From: Alphaproteobacteria bacterium SO-S41 | Lineage (GTDB): Bacteria; Pseudomonadota; Alphaproteobacteria; Micropepsales; Micropepsaceae | Direction of reading: 5' to 3' | DNA: 64,000 nucleotides | Assembly (NCBI GenBank): GCA_019670725.1 | Contig: AP024629.1 | Span: forward strand, 2,666,001-2,730,000 | Shown: positions 1-9,497 of the stretch, in pieces | Numbering within the stretch: the stretch's first letter is position 1 | Layout of the letters: every line of letters begins with the position of its first letter | Translations under genes and position numbers: made by a program | Notes under the pieces: model-generated | What the model saw: only the letters and a program-made list of their open reading frames with translations | Database searches by the model: none | What the model was told of the DNA's origin: nothing

Positions 1-13
1 CGCAGGAGGTAAC

Positions 14-472
14 ATGCGGCTGGAAATCGGGCTGATCGCGGCCCTGGGACTGGGAGGATCAGCCATGGCAGGCGCTCGTCAGGATGCCACCGTCATCATG
101 CCGGAGAACGAGAAGGTCCGGAAAATCCACGAGGATTGGGGCTTCTCGGAAGCGGTGATCGCCGGCGATACCGCCTATCTGTCCGGCGTCGTGGTGGGGC
201 TGCGGCCGGGCGAGACGGATCTCGAGACCGCCTATACCCGCGCCTTCGACCAGATCGGCGGCATCCTGAAACGAGCGGGCCTAAGCTGGGACGACGTGGT
301 CGAGATCACCTCGTACCACACCGACGTGAAAGCGCAGATGGAGGCGATGATCGCGGTGAAGCACCGCTATATCGCCGCGCCCTTCCCGGCCTGGACGGCG
401 ATCCAGATCGTGCGGCTGATCCCGGACAGCGGCATCACGGAGATTCGCATCACGGCCAAGAAGCGGGGTTAG
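14..472 (+). CDS. Secreted RidA/YjgF-family protein lacking the catalytic Arg
   Basis: This encodes 152 aa. An AGGAGG ribosome site lies 5 bases before the ATG. Residues 1-19 look like a signal peptide (hydrophobic GLIAALGLGG, then AMA), so the product is probably periplasmic. Residues 30-150 follow the Rid fold, with a FDQIGGILKRAG helix and a closing EIRITA strand. Canonical RidA enzymes, which hydrolyse reactive enamines and imines, carry an Arg in a P-A-R-S motif. Here the motif reads P-A-W-T, with Trp at 127, so the usual deaminase activity is doubtful. Family assignment is firm; the substrate is unknown. The gene may be the end of an operon that begins left of the window. Confidence 0.85.
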   Translation: MRLEIGLIAALGLGGSAMAGARQDATVIMPENEKVRKIHEDWGFSEAVIAGDTAYLSGVVVGLRPGETDLETAYTRAFDQIGGILKRAGLSWDDVVEITSYHTDVKAQMEAMIAVKHRYIAAPFPAWTAIQIVRLIPDSGITEIRITAKKRG

Positions 473-501
473 AACTCCGCGTGTCTTGCCGACCCAGTTG
501 C

Positions 502-614
502 GTCATCCCGGGCGAGGCCGCCGGAGGCGTCCGAGACCCGGGACCCAGGAGCGACAAGCACGGGAGCCCAGTCACCTGGGTCCCGGCTCTCCGCTTCGCT
601 GCGGCCGGGATGAC
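502..614. repeat. Dispersed palindromic repeat, family A (copy 1)
   Basis: This 113 bp intergenic element begins GTCATCCCGGGCGAGGC and ends CTGCGGCCGGGATGAC. It contains an internal GGGACCCAGG / CACCTGGGTCCC pair. Closely similar copies lie at 16554-16665 (inverted), 37242-37353 and 62198-62324. It sits between the convergent ends of the RidA-like and GNAT genes, which suits a REP/MITE-like element or a transcript end. Confidence 0.9.
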
Positions 615-638
615 GAATACCTTGATCGAAGCGGCAAA

Positions 639-1166
639 CTAAAGCGTCTTCACGAAATAGAGGCCGACTTCCTCGGCGGCTTCGGTGCCGTTGTAGAGGG
701 TGGTGTCGAGGCCGCCGAGGCGGAAGCCTTGGCGCTCGTACCAGGCGATGCCGGGGGCGTTGAGGTTGGAGGTCTCCAGCCAGAGGCAGAGCGCCTTCTG
801 CCGCTTCGCCCGTGCGAGGACCGGTTCGAGCAGGCGGTGGCCGAGCCCCTGCCCGCGATAGGGCCGGTTCACATAGATGTGCCAGAGGACGAGGCGGCGG
901 TTCCAGAACTGCCATGAGGTGCAGGCGAAGCCGACGATCTGATCGCCGTCGACGGCGACGTGCGCCTCGTCCCAGTCGCGGTCGGGGCGGTTGAGGTCAT
1001 AGACCCAGAACCGTTTGGTGCGGGTCGGGATCGGCGTCGGGACGAGCTGGAAGCCGCGGGTGCCTTCCTCGACATGGAAGACGGTGTCGGTCTCGAAACT
1101 GCCGTCGACCGCCTCGATGCCGGCATTGTCGGCGGGGAGGCTGACCGGGCGGATGACGATCGCCAC
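639..1166 (-). CDS. GNAT-family N-acetyltransferase
   Basis: This encodes 175 aa from a GTG start 7 bases after the sufA stop. The reading frame continues upstream over sufA, but only this start leaves sufA intact. The acetyl-CoA binding motif RGQGLGH is at residues 104-110, followed by helix LLEPVLARAKR and the late motif AWYERQGFR, as in GNAT enzymes. The stretch SWQFWNRRL just before the motif resembles streptothricin acetyltransferases, but that specificity is only a possibility. The gene is probably cotranscribed with sufA and ends against repeat A1. Confidence 0.85.
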   Translation of the reverse strand: MAIVIRPVSLPADNAGIEAVDGSFETDTVFHVEEGTRGFQLVPTPIPTRTKRFWVYDLNRPDRDWDEAHVAVDGDQIVGFACTSWQFWNRRLVLWHIYVNRPYRGQGLGHRLLEPVLARAKRQKALCLWLETSNLNAPGIAWYERQGFRLGGLDTTLYNGTEAAEEVGLYFVKTL

Positions 1167-1173
1167 GGAGGCG

Positions 1174-1575
1174 TCAGGCGTCTTCGCGGGCTGGGACGAT
1201 GGTGACGCTTTCGCCGCAGCCGCAGGCTTCGGTCTGGTTCGGGTTGTTGAACATGAACTTCGCCGACAGCTTGTCGGTGACGTAGTCCATTTCCGTGCCC
1301 AGCAGGAACAGCACCGCCTTGGGATCGACCAGGATGGTGACGCCCTTGTCTTCGACGACCTCGTCGATGGCGCCGCGGCTTTCGGCGTATTCCATGGTGT
1401 ATTCCATGCCGGCGCAGCCGCCATTCTTCACGCCGACGCGAACGCCGACATAGCGGCCGTCGGCCTTCGCCATGATCGCCTTCACGCGGTCGGCGGCGGC
1501 CTCGGTAAGGCGCACGACCTTGGGCCGCTCGCGGCGCGGGCGCTTGGGGGCGGCAATGGGCGTGACATCGGTCAT
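1174..1575 (-). CDS. sufA: A-type Fe-S carrier, HesB/IscA family
   Basis: This encodes 133 aa. A-type carriers receive Fe-S clusters from the SUF scaffold and pass them to apoproteins in the cytoplasm. The three cluster-binding cysteines are C54 (GGCAGMEY), C118 and C120 (CGCGES), giving the C-x63-C-x-C spacing of IscA/SufA. A basic N-terminal tail of about 18 residues (KRPRRERPK) precedes the domain. The start ATG at 1575 gives a compact family-length protein. In many alphaproteobacteria this gene directly follows sufT; here it is separated by two plus-strand genes and repeats, so it needs its own promoter. Gene name inferred from context; ErpA or IscA are alternatives. Confidence 0.9.
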   Translation of the reverse strand: MTDVTPIAAPKRPRRERPKVVRLTEAAADRVKAIMAKADGRYVGVRVGVKNGGCAGMEYTMEYAESRGAIDEVVEDKGVTILVDPKAVLFLLGTEMDYVTDKLSAKFMFNNPNQTEACGCGESVTIVPAREDA

Positions 1576-1740
1576 GGGCAGAATATCGGGCTTCGCAGGG
1601 GCAACATCAACCCGCCGCGCCCAAAGGGTGAGGCATTTTGCCAAATCCCGGCGCGCAGCTTGTCCGCTTACTCTGTCGCGATCAGGCCGGCGCAGTGCGG
1701 GGCCGGTGGGCATTCGCAGGGCTGGACAGAAGGGCACGCA

Positions 1741-1941
1741 ATGTCGCGGTATGACAATCCCTTCGGCGTCATCGGCCTCATCTTGAGCTTGTTCGAACTG
1801 CTAACCCGGGGCCACCGGCGGGCCGTCGAACAGGCTGACAGGGACAGCCATGACGCGCTGGCTGCGCTGAAGATGCCGACGCCCAAGCTGGTGATGCCGT
1901 CCGCGAAGTCCAAGCCGCCTGAAGCGCCCCCGAAAGCCTGA
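1741..1941 (+). CDS. Small hypothetical protein (66 aa)
   Basis: This is a short reading frame from an ATG, without a clear ribosome site. One amphipathic or hydrophobic stretch (VIGLILSLFELL, residues 10-21) is followed by a charged region and a Pro/Lys-rich tail (KSKPPEAPPKA). I recognise no family. It lies 31 bases before the LCCL gene on the same strand and could be its operon partner. The frame stays open far upstream into sufA antisense, so an open frame alone is weak evidence. Confidence 0.4.
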   Translation: MSRYDNPFGVIGLILSLFELLTRGHRRAVEQADRDSHDALAALKMPTPKLVMPSAKSKPPEAPPKA

Positions 1942-1972
1942 ACCTGGCGCGTTTAATCCACCGGAGTCTCTC

Positions 1973-2380
1973 ATGAAGCGTTTCGCCCTGCTGCTCGCCG
2001 CCGGCGCCGTCTTGACCCTGCCGGCCGGGGCGCATGAACGCCGGCACGGCAGCCCGCCCCATTGCCCGATCAACGGGATCGAACTGGCGGCGCAGGGGCA
2101 GACGCTGACCTGCGTCTGCGCGCCCGGCGATACGATCGCCGGCGTGCTGTACGGCACGGATCGCTATACGGCGGATTCGTATATGTGCCTCGCCGCGGTG
2201 CATGCAGGCGCCATCGATGTGTCGGGCGGCGAGATCACCGTCTATGGCGGTGCGGGTTGCGACCGGTTCGAGGGCACGACGCGCAACGGGACCACTTCGC
2301 AGGATTGGGGTCCGTTCGGGCTGAGCATGTGGTTCGACGATCCAGCGCCGCCGGACTGCGCGCGCGCGAAGCGGCGCTGA
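1973..2380 (+). CDS. Secreted LCCL-domain protein
   Basis: This encodes 135 aa with a clear signal peptide (KRFALLLAAGAVLTLPAGA, cut near residue 20) and a GGAGTCTC region before the ATG. Residues 43-122 match the LCCL fold: VYGT-like VLYGTDRYTADS, then MCLAAVHAGAI, the VYGGAG turn and a C-terminal QDWGPFGLSMWF. Six cysteines (31, 47, 49, 72, 96, 129) suggest disulfides in the periplasm or outside the cell. LCCL domains are known as extracellular ligand- or lipid-binding modules, and bacterial members are mostly uncharacterised. It sits between sufT and sufA on the opposite strand, like an insertion into the SUF locus. Confidence 0.75.
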   Translation: MKRFALLLAAGAVLTLPAGAHERRHGSPPHCPINGIELAAQGQTLTCVCAPGDTIAGVLYGTDRYTADSYMCLAAVHAGAIDVSGGEITVYGGAGCDRFEGTTRNGTTSQDWGPFGLSMWFDDPAPPDCARAKRR

Positions 2381-2401
2381 TGTCTGTTCGATTTTCCTCC
2401 T

Positions 2402-2470
2402 GTCATGCCCGCGAAGGCGGGCATCCAGCCACCCCGTCCGTGCGTGGATGCCCGCCTGCGCGGGCATGAC
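2402..2470. repeat. Dispersed palindromic repeat, family B (copy 1)
   Basis: This 69 bp element starts GTCATGCCCGCGAAGGCGGGC and ends GATGCCCGCCTGCGCGGGCATGAC. Each end is itself a hairpin, and the two ends are mutually inverted. Related copies are at 41563-41640 and 44439-44516. It lies 21 bases after the LCCL stop codon. Confidence 0.9.
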
Positions 2471-2504
2471 AGGTTGGGTTTGTTGGCGGCATCTCGATCG
2501 TCGT

Positions 2505-2608
2505 CGTGGTGAGGTGCGGAGCGCGGCACGCGCGGAGCCTCGAACCACGCACACTGATGCAGCGTGCGTCCTTCGAGACGCGGCCGTTGGCCGCTCCTCA
2601 GGATGACG
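2505..2608. repeat. Dispersed palindromic repeat, family D (copy 1)
   Basis: The element contains GTGAGGTGCGGAGCGCGGC, GCGGAGCCTCGAACCACGC, CCTTCGAGACGCGG and CTCCTCAGGATGACGAA. The same building blocks in the other orientation form copy 2 at 38796-38899. Together with the neighbouring B repeat and hairpin it fills the 313-base gap between the LCCL gene and sufT, where I see no gene. Confidence 0.8.
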
Positions 2609-2634
2609 AATAGGGTAGTAATTCAAAGTCGTGG

Positions 2635-2656
2635 ATGGTCCGCCTTTGCGGACCAT
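2635..2656. terminator. Perfect 9-bp hairpin downstream of sufT
   Basis: ATGGTCCGC and GCGGACCAT form a perfect 9-bp stem with a 4-base loop, 38 bases past the sufT stop on the minus strand. There is no T-run after it. It may end the SUF transcript, or be a solo half of a repeat related to family C, since ...CCATGAC follows it. Confidence 0.4.
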
Positions 2657-2693
2657 GACAGTTGGGGGCGAAGCTGCAGTGAGCGCCCCGACC

Positions 2694-3038
2694 TCAGAAC
2701 ATGTTCAGTTCGAGCTTGGCTTCTTCGGACATGCGGCTGGGGTCCCAGGGTGGGTCGAAGACCATAGTGACCTTGACCTCTTTCAGCTCCGGGATGCGCT
2801 GGACGGCTTCCTTGACCCAGCCGGGCATTTCGCCGGCGACGGGGCAACCGGGGGCGGTCAGCGTCATGTCGATGGCGACGTTCATGTCGTTGTCGACGTC
2901 GATCTTGTAGATGAGGCCGAGTTCGAAGACATCGACCGGAATCTCCGGGTCGAACACGGTCTTCAGCTCCGTGATGATCTTGTCGGTGAGGACGTTCAGC
3001 TCATCCTGGCTGAGGGGGTGGGTTTCGGCGTCACTCAT
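2694..3038 (-). CDS. sufT: SUF-associated MIP18/DUF59-family Fe-S assembly factor
   Basis: This encodes 114 aa. The family (SufT, PaaD-like, MIP18) works late in Fe-S cluster assembly or maturation in the cytoplasm. Recognisable motifs are the VFDPEIPVDVFELGLIY segment (residues about 28-44), MTLTAPGCPVAG with a conserved Cys, and the WDPSRMSEEAKLEL tail. The start codon overlaps the sufS stop in an ATGA, indicating translational coupling. It is the last gene of the nine-gene minus-strand operon. Confidence 0.92.
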   Translation of the reverse strand: MSDAETHPLSQDELNVLTDKIITELKTVFDPEIPVDVFELGLIYKIDVDNDMNVAIDMTLTAPGCPVAGEMPGWVKEAVQRIPELKEVKVTMVFDPPWDPSRMSEEAKLELNMF

Positions 3039-4279
3039 GCGAACATCTCCCGCGCGGCGCGGACGGCGTCCACCAGCGCGTCGACTTCCTGGAACGTATT
3101 GTAGAAGGCGAAGCTCGCCCGTGTCGTAGATGTGACGCCCAGGCGCTGCATCAAGGGGTGCGCGCAGTGATGCCCTGCCCGCACCGCGACGCCCTTGCGG
3201 TCGATGATGGTGGCAAGGTCGTGCGCATGGACGCCGTCGGCCTCGAAGGCGACGATGGCGCCCTTGCCCGGCGCGCTGCCGAACATTTTGATCCAGTTGA
3301 GATCGCTGAGCTGCTTGGTCGCATAGGCGAGCAGCGCCTGCTCGTGCTCGTGGGCGGCGGCGCGGTCGAGGGTGTTCAGATAGTCAAACGCCGCCTTCCA
3401 GCCGACGCCTTCGACGATGGGCGGCGTGCCGGCCTCGAAGCGGTGCGGCGGGTCGGCATAGGTGATGGTGTCGAAGCCGACCTCGCGGATCATATCGCCG
3501 CCGCCCTGATAGGGGCGCATGGCGGCGAGGTGTTCCGTCTTCGCGTAGAGCGCGCCGATGCCGGAGGGGCCGTAGAGCTTGTGCGCGCAGAAGACGTAGA
3601 AGTCGCAGTCGAGCGCGCGCACATCGACGCTGGCGTGGACCGCAGCCTGGCAGCCGTCGAAGAGGACCGGCACGCCCTTGGCATGCGCGAGGCGGACGAT
3701 CTCGGCGGCGGGGGTGACGGTGCCGAGGACGTTCGACATGTGCGTGAGAGCAACGAGCTTGGTCTTAGGGCCGATCAGGCTGGCGAGGTGGTCGAGGTCG
3801 AGCGCGCCGTCGTCCGCAATGCGCGCCCATTTCAGCACCGCGCCTTGGCGTTCGCGCAGGAAGTGCCAGGGGACGATATTGGCGTGGTGCTCCATCTCGG
3901 AGACGATGATCTCGTCGCCCGGCTGGATCCGCGGGCTGAGCCAGCTTTCGGCGACGAGGTTGAACGCCTCGGTGCCGCCATGGGTGAGGATGATCTCCTC
4001 GCGCTTGGCGGCATTGACGTAGAGCTGCGCGGCGTCGCGGGCGGCTTCGTAGGCGTCGGTCGCGGTCGCCGAGAGATAGTGCACGCCGCGATGGACGTTG
4101 GCATAGCCGGTTTCCATGAAGCGGCTCATCGCGTCGATAACGGATTGGGGCTTCTGCGCCGAGGCGGCGTTGTCGAGATAGACGAGCGGCCGCCCGTAGA
4201 TTTCGCGCGACAGGATCGGGAAGTCGGCACGAATGCGGGCGACGTCGAAGGCCGGCGCGGGTTTGAGGATCGCGTTCAT
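3035..4279 (-). CDS. sufS: Cysteine desulfurase SufS (group II)
   Basis: This encodes 414 aa. It is a PLP enzyme that takes sulfur from L-cysteine, giving alanine and a persulfide for the SufBCD scaffold. The PLP lysine lies in CAHKLYGPSGIG and the persulfide cysteine in RAGHHCAHPLM, the arrangement of group II (SufS) enzymes. The N-terminal FPILSREIYGRPLVYLDNAA is typical. The start at 4279 overlaps the sufD stop (ATGA), and the stop overlaps the sufT start in the same way. No sufE or sufU partner is seen in the window, so its sulfur acceptor must be encoded elsewhere. A second desulfurase of the IscS type lies in the same operon. Confidence 0.96.
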   Translation of the reverse strand: MNAILKPAPAFDVARIRADFPILSREIYGRPLVYLDNAASAQKPQSVIDAMSRFMETGYANVHRGVHYLSATATDAYEAARDAAQLYVNAAKREEIILTHGGTEAFNLVAESWLSPRIQPGDEIIVSEMEHHANIVPWHFLRERQGAVLKWARIADDGALDLDHLASLIGPKTKLVALTHMSNVLGTVTPAAEIVRLAHAKGVPVLFDGCQAAVHASVDVRALDCDFYVFCAHKLYGPSGIGALYAKTEHLAAMRPYQGGGDMIREVGFDTITYADPPHRFEAGTPPIVEGVGWKAAFDYLNTLDRAAAHEHEQALLAYATKQLSDLNWIKMFGSAPGKGAIVAFEADGVHAHDLATIIDRKGVAVRAGHHCAHPLMQRLGVTSTTRASFAFYNTFQEVDALVDAVRAAREMFA

Positions 4280-5523
4280 GATGCGCCGTCCAGCGCGCGC
4301 AGGCGGGCGAGGACGAAGGTGCGCATGGCCTCGGCGGCGGGGCTTTCGGGAAGGCGGGTCAAGGCTTCCTCGAGGAACGCCTCGGTCAGCAGGGCGCGGG
4401 CTTCGTCGAGCGGGATACCGCGGGCCCGCAGATAGAACAGTGCGTCGGCATCGAGATCGCCGATCGCCGCGCCGTGGCCGCAGACGACATCGTCGGCGTG
4501 GATTTCGAGTTCGGGCTTGGCGTCGGCCTCGGCGGTTTTCGAAAGCAGCAGCGCGCGGGTCTGCTGCTTGCTGTCGGTGCCGATGGCGCCCTGGCGCACG
4601 ACGATGCGGCCCTGCGCGACGCCGCGCGACCGACCGGCGAGCACGTTCTTGAAGACGAGGTCGGAACGGCCTTCGCGCACCGCGTGGTCGATCACCGCTG
4701 TCATGTCGGCATGCTGGCGTTCGCCGAGCAGCTGGAAGCCGGTCATGCGGACCTGGCCCATGCGGGCGGCAAGCTTCACCTGGCTTTCGTGGCGGGCGAA
4801 GGCGCCGTTCGCGGCGACGGTGGCGGACTCGTAGGTCGTGTTGGCGTGGAGGGTGCCGAGCAGGGTCGCGACATGCACATCGCTCGCGGCGTCGTTGGCG
4901 ATTTTGAGGTGGGTGAGGTGCGCGTTGGCCTCGGCGGTCAGTTCGAGCGCGAGATTGGTCAGCGCGCCGCCGCCCTCGCCTGCATGGCTTTCCAGCAAGG
5001 TCAGGTGCGCGTTGGTGCCCATGACGAGGACGATGCGGATGTGGCGCGCTTCGGCCGCGTGCGAGCGGTTGAGGAAGGCGAGATGGATGGGGCGTTCGGC
5101 GGTGAAATTGTGCGAGACGCGGATCGCGACGCCGCCGGTCATTTTCGCCAGTGCGAGGTCGGCCATCGGGGATTCGTCGGTGCCGCGGGTCGCACCGAGC
5201 GCGGCCTCGGCCCAATCGGGCAGCGGGCCTTTCAAATCGGCGATCTGGATGGCGGGCACGGTCGGCACGCGCGAGAGATCGGGGCGATAGGCGCCGTTCG
5301 TGAAGACCAGCGTGTCGGCCTCGACGCCGGCGAAGACGTCGGCGAGCGCGCCCTCGCGGGTGACGGCGCCCTGCCATGCGGCGGGCGCCACGAGGTCGGC
5401 CTTCAGCGCGTTGCGCAGGTCGGAATAGTGCCACGCCTCGATGCGCCGATGCGGCACGCCTTCGGCCGCGAAGCGGGTTTCCGCATCGCGCCGCCGGTCC
5501 GTGCTGGTCGCGGGCAAGATCAT
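4276..5523 (-). CDS. sufD: SUF scaffold subunit SufD
   Basis: This encodes 415 aa. SufD pairs with SufB and the ATPase SufC to build Fe-S clusters. The C-terminal core shows KPELEIHADDVVCGHGAAIG (residues about 335-355), whose His matches the cluster-relevant histidine of E. coli SufD, followed by ADALFYLRARGIP. The N-terminal part (RFAAEGVPHRRIEAWHYSDL) matches the SufD entry domain. Four-base overlaps with sufC upstream and sufS downstream indicate coupled translation. Confidence 0.95.
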   Translation of the reverse strand: MILPATSTDRRRDAETRFAAEGVPHRRIEAWHYSDLRNALKADLVAPAAWQGAVTREGALADVFAGVEADTLVFTNGAYRPDLSRVPTVPAIQIADLKGPLPDWAEAALGATRGTDESPMADLALAKMTGGVAIRVSHNFTAERPIHLAFLNRSHAAEARHIRIVLVMGTNAHLTLLESHAGEGGGALTNLALELTAEANAHLTHLKIANDAASDVHVATLLGTLHANTTYESATVAANGAFARHESQVKLAARMGQVRMTGFQLLGERQHADMTAVIDHAVREGRSDLVFKNVLAGRSRGVAQGRIVVRQGAIGTDSKQQTRALLLSKTAEADAKPELEIHADDVVCGHGAAIGDLDADALFYLRARGIPLDEARALLTEAFLEEALTRLPESPAAEAMRTFVLARLRALDGAS

Positions 5524-6278
5524 GCCGCCGCCTTGATGATGTCGTCGTAGCCGGACTTTTCCAGCTCCAGCGCAAGTTCGCGCCCGCCGGACTTGATGAT
5601 CCGCCCGCCCGCGAGGACGTGGACGTGATCCGGCACGATATAGTCGAGCAGACGCTGATAGTGGGTGATGACCAGCATGGCGCGATCGGGGCCGCGCAGG
5701 GCGTTGACGCCCTCGGCCACCAGCTTCAGCGCGTCGATGTCGAGGCCGGAATCGGTTTCGTCGAGCACGGCGAATTTCGGCTCGAACAGCGCCATCTGCA
5801 GGATCTCGGCGCGCTTCTTCTCGCCGCCGGAGAACCCGGCATTGAGGGGACGCCGCAGCATCTCATCATTGACGTTCAGCGTCTTGCCCTTGGCGCGGAC
5901 GAGGCGGAGGAACTGCGCGGCGTCCATCAACTGCTCGCCCCGCGCCTTGCGTTGCGCGTTTAGCGCGGTGCGCAGGAAAGTCATGGTGGTAACGCCGGGA
6001 ATTTCGATCGGATATTGCAGCGCGAGGAAGACGCCCTTGGCGGCGCGCTGCTCCGGCAGCAGGCCGATGATGCTCTCGCCCTGATAGAGGATATCGCCGG
6101 AGGTCACGACATAACCGTCGCGGCCGGCGAGCGTGTAGGACAGCGTCGACTTGCCCGAGCCGTTCGGCCCCATGATGGCGTGGACCTCGCCGGCCGGGAT
6201 TGAAAGGGTGAGCCCTTTCAGGATTTCCTTGCCGCCGACTTCGACGTGGAGGTTGCGGATCTCAAGCATGGCGGACAC
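5520..6278 (-). CDS. sufC: SUF ATPase SufC
   Basis: This encodes 252 aa, the ABC-type ATPase of the SufBCD complex, soluble and cytoplasmic. Walker A is GPNGSGKST (about residues 38-46), the signature is FSGGEKKRAEI, and Walker B is FAVLDETDSGLD, which holds the SufC-type DETDSGLD. An alternative start (MLEIRN, 9 bases later) is possible. It lies 10 bases after the second small membrane protein gene and overlaps sufD by four bases. In most SUF operons sufC directly follows sufB; here two extra genes intervene. Confidence 0.96.
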   Translation of the reverse strand: MSAMLEIRNLHVEVGGKEILKGLTLSIPAGEVHAIMGPNGSGKSTLSYTLAGRDGYVVTSGDILYQGESIIGLLPEQRAAKGVFLALQYPIEIPGVTTMTFLRTALNAQRKARGEQLMDAAQFLRLVRAKGKTLNVNDEMLRRPLNAGFSGGEKKRAEILQMALFEPKFAVLDETDSGLDIDALKLVAEGVNALRGPDRAMLVITHYQRLLDYIVPDHVHVLAGGRIIKSGGRELALELEKSGYDDIIKAAA

Positions 6279-6288
6279 GATTTGAACC

Positions 6289-6585
6289 TTAGCTGCGCCG
6301 GGCTTCGCGGGCGCGGTATTCTGAAACAGTGAGCGTGTTGTCGGTCTTGAGGCGGGTGATGACGAAGAACGCGACGGCGTCGCCCACCACGACCACGATG
6401 AAAACGGCGAGCCAGAGCCACGGGATTTCCGGCACGGTGTCCTTGATGATCAAAGCGGCGACCGCCGAGATCAACGTGCTGAACAGGATCAGGCCGAACG
6501 CGACCCAGCCTTCAGGGCGGACGGGATAGACGCCGCGGCCGTTGTCGCGGCGGACATACCAGGTGGTGCCGTCGTCCAACCTCAT
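6289..6585 (-). CDS. Small two-TM protein in the SUF operon (paralog 2)
   Basis: This encodes 98 aa of unknown function. A short N-terminal segment carries TTWYVRRDNGRG and PVRPEGW, followed by two hydrophobic helices (about residues 28-46 and 54-74) and a cytoplasm-like tail ending SEYRAREARRS. The same plan is seen in the gene immediately upstream: TW-aromatic-V, Arg-Asn-Gly, PV-Arg, two TMs, T-D...T...YRA...RR. The two are therefore probably a tandem duplication. Its ATG overlaps the upstream stop (ATGA), and sufC follows after 10 bases. I do not recognise the family. Position suggests a membrane link to Fe-S assembly, but this is inference. Confidence 0.8.
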   Translation of the reverse strand: MRLDDGTTWYVRRDNGRGVYPVRPEGWVAFGLILFSTLISAVAALIIKDTVPEIPWLWLAVFIVVVVGDAVAFFVITRLKTDNTLTVSEYRAREARRS

Positions 6586-6886
6586 CCGCGTCGCCCCTGC
6601 TCGGCGCGATAGGCGGGAAGCGTCGTTGCGTAGTCGGTGTGGCGCGCGACCATGAGGAACAGGAAGCCCATCGACGCCGCGACGCCGATGACGATGATCG
6701 CAATGCCAAGGACAAAGTAATCCGGCATCAAGAATATGACCGCGAAGCCCGCCGCCATCGACGCGATCTCGCCGATCACGAACGCTACGAAGCTGAGATA
6801 GCCGGCGCGCGAAACGGGCGCGATGCCCTTGCGGCGGCCCATGGTGTTCACACGCGGCACGAACCAGGTTTCGCCGGAGGCCGAGG

Positions 6887-6890
<4 letters not shown>
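6582..6890 (-). CDS. Small two-TM protein in the SUF operon (paralog 1)
   Basis: This encodes 102 aa. The N-terminus holds [16 protein letters not shown] and [10 protein letters not shown], then two hydrophobic helices (about residues 30-50 and 56-80), then [21 protein letters not shown]. It aligns along its length with the downstream 98-aa protein. The start codon overlaps the sufB stop (ATGA), so ribosomes finishing sufB can restart here. Both neighbours are SUF genes on the same transcript. No metal-binding cysteines or enzymatic motifs are visible. Function unknown. Confidence 0.8.
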
Positions 6891-8341
<1,451 letters not shown>

Positions 8342-8343
8342 GG

Positions 8344-9492
8344 CTACGCGGCCTTCTGTGTGCGGCGCGCAAGGGCGCGCTCGGCGAATGAAATCCAGGC
8401 GGTCACGAAGGCATCCACCTCGGCTTCGGTCGTGGCTGGGCCGAGCGCGATGCGCACGGCATCGCCGGCATCGGCAACGCCCATCGCGGCGAGGACGTGG
8501 CTGGTCTTCACCCTGCCACTGGAGCAGGCGGCGCCCGAGCTGATGGCGAAGCCGGCGAGGTCGAGCGCCATGACCTGCGTCTCGCCGGAGACGCCAGCGA
8601 GGCCGAGCATGGTGGTGTTGGGCAGGCGAGAGGCGCCCGCGCCGTGGACAACGGCCTGCGGCATGGAATTCAGGACGCTCGCTTCGAGGCGGTCGCGCAA
8701 AGCGGCGAGCCGGGTCCAGACTTCGAGATGAGCGCGCGCGTGGGCGGCGGCCGCGCCGAAGCCGGCGATGGCGGGGACGTTCTCGGTGCCTGCACGGCGG
8801 CCGAGTTCCTGACCGCCGCCGGCGATCTGGCGCGCGATGGCGACGCCGTCGCGGACGATCAGCGCGCCGACGCCCTGCGGGCCGCCGAACTTGTGCGCGG
8901 AGAGCGTGAGAAGATCGGCGCCCAAGGCCTTGAAATCGACTCCCATTCGGCCGGCGGCCTGCGCAGCATCGACATGTACGAGGGCACCCTTCGCCTTCGC
9001 GCTGGCAACGATGTCCGCGAGCGGCGCGATGACGCCGGTCTCATTGTTGGCGAGCATGACCGAAACGAGAGTCGATTCAGGGGCTTCGGCGAGGAGGCTC
9101 TGAAAATGATTCAAGTCGATCCGGCCATCCCGATCGACCGCGATGCGCGCGACGCTCAGACCGCCCTCGCCCGCCAGGTCATCGGCGACGGTCAGGACGG
9201 AGTCGTGCTCGGTCGCGCCGACGAGAAGGCGGGTGACGCGATGCGCCTTGACCGCACCACGCAAAGCGAGCGCGTTCGCCTCCGACCCCCCGCTGGTAAA
9301 GATCACCTCGGCCGGCTTCGCGTTGACCAGAGCCGCCACTTCGGTGCGCGCGGTCTCGACAGTGCGGCGGGCGATGCGGCCCTCGTCATGGACGGAGGAT
9401 GGATTGCCGCCGGCGTCCAGCGCCGCGACCATGGCCGCGCGCGCTGCGGGCAGCAGCGGCGAGGTGGCGTTATGGTCGAGATACACACGCAT
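8344..9492 (-). CDS. iscS: Cysteine desulfurase, IscS/NifS type (group I)
   Basis: This encodes 382 aa. It is a PLP-dependent desulfurase, probably a sulfur donor for SUF or for tRNA thiolation. The N-terminus [12 protein letters not shown], the PLP lysine in [12 protein letters not shown] and the catalytic cysteine in [17 protein letters not shown], on a long mobile loop, mark group I, unlike the sufS product of the same operon. It starts 5 bases after the iscR stop and ends 2 bases before sufB. The iscR-iscS-sufB order is common in alphaproteobacteria. The symbol is by homology; NifS-like is an equally fair name. Confidence 0.93.
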   Translation of the reverse strand: MRVYLDHNATSPLLPAARAAMVAALDAGGNPSSVHDEGRIARRTVETARTEVAALVNAKPAEVIFTSGGSEANALALRGAVKAHRVTRLLVGATEHDSVLTVADDLAGEGGLSVARIAVDRDGRIDLNHFQSLLAEAPESTLVSVMLANNETGVIAPLADIVASAKAKGALVHVDAAQAAGRMGVDFKALGADLLTLSAHKFGGPQGVGALIVRDGVAIARQIAGGGQELGRRAGTENVPAIAGFGAAAAHARAHLEVWTRLAALRDRLEASVLNSMPQAVVHGAGASRLPNTTMLGLAGVSGETQVMALDLAGFAISSGAACSSGRVKTSHVLAAMGVADAGDAVRIALGPATTEAEVDAFVTAWISFAERALARRTQKAA

Positions 9493-9497
9493 GGAGA

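Noticed and set aside
486-917. Open frames across repeat A1
   Set aside because: They run through the palindromic repeat and the GNAT gene in the wrong direction and have no ribosome site or protein-like composition.
639-1424. A 261-aa fusion ending in GNAT
   Set aside because: The first 86 codons are the shifted antisense-like reading of sufA, with Ser/Pro/Arg-rich nonsense sequence; the GTG at 1166 gives a normal acetyltransferase.
3035-5575. An 846-codon frame as a SufD-SufS fusion
   Set aside because: The upstream half is an out-of-frame reading of sufD, which has its own clear protein in the correct frame. The junction is an ordinary ATGA overlap.
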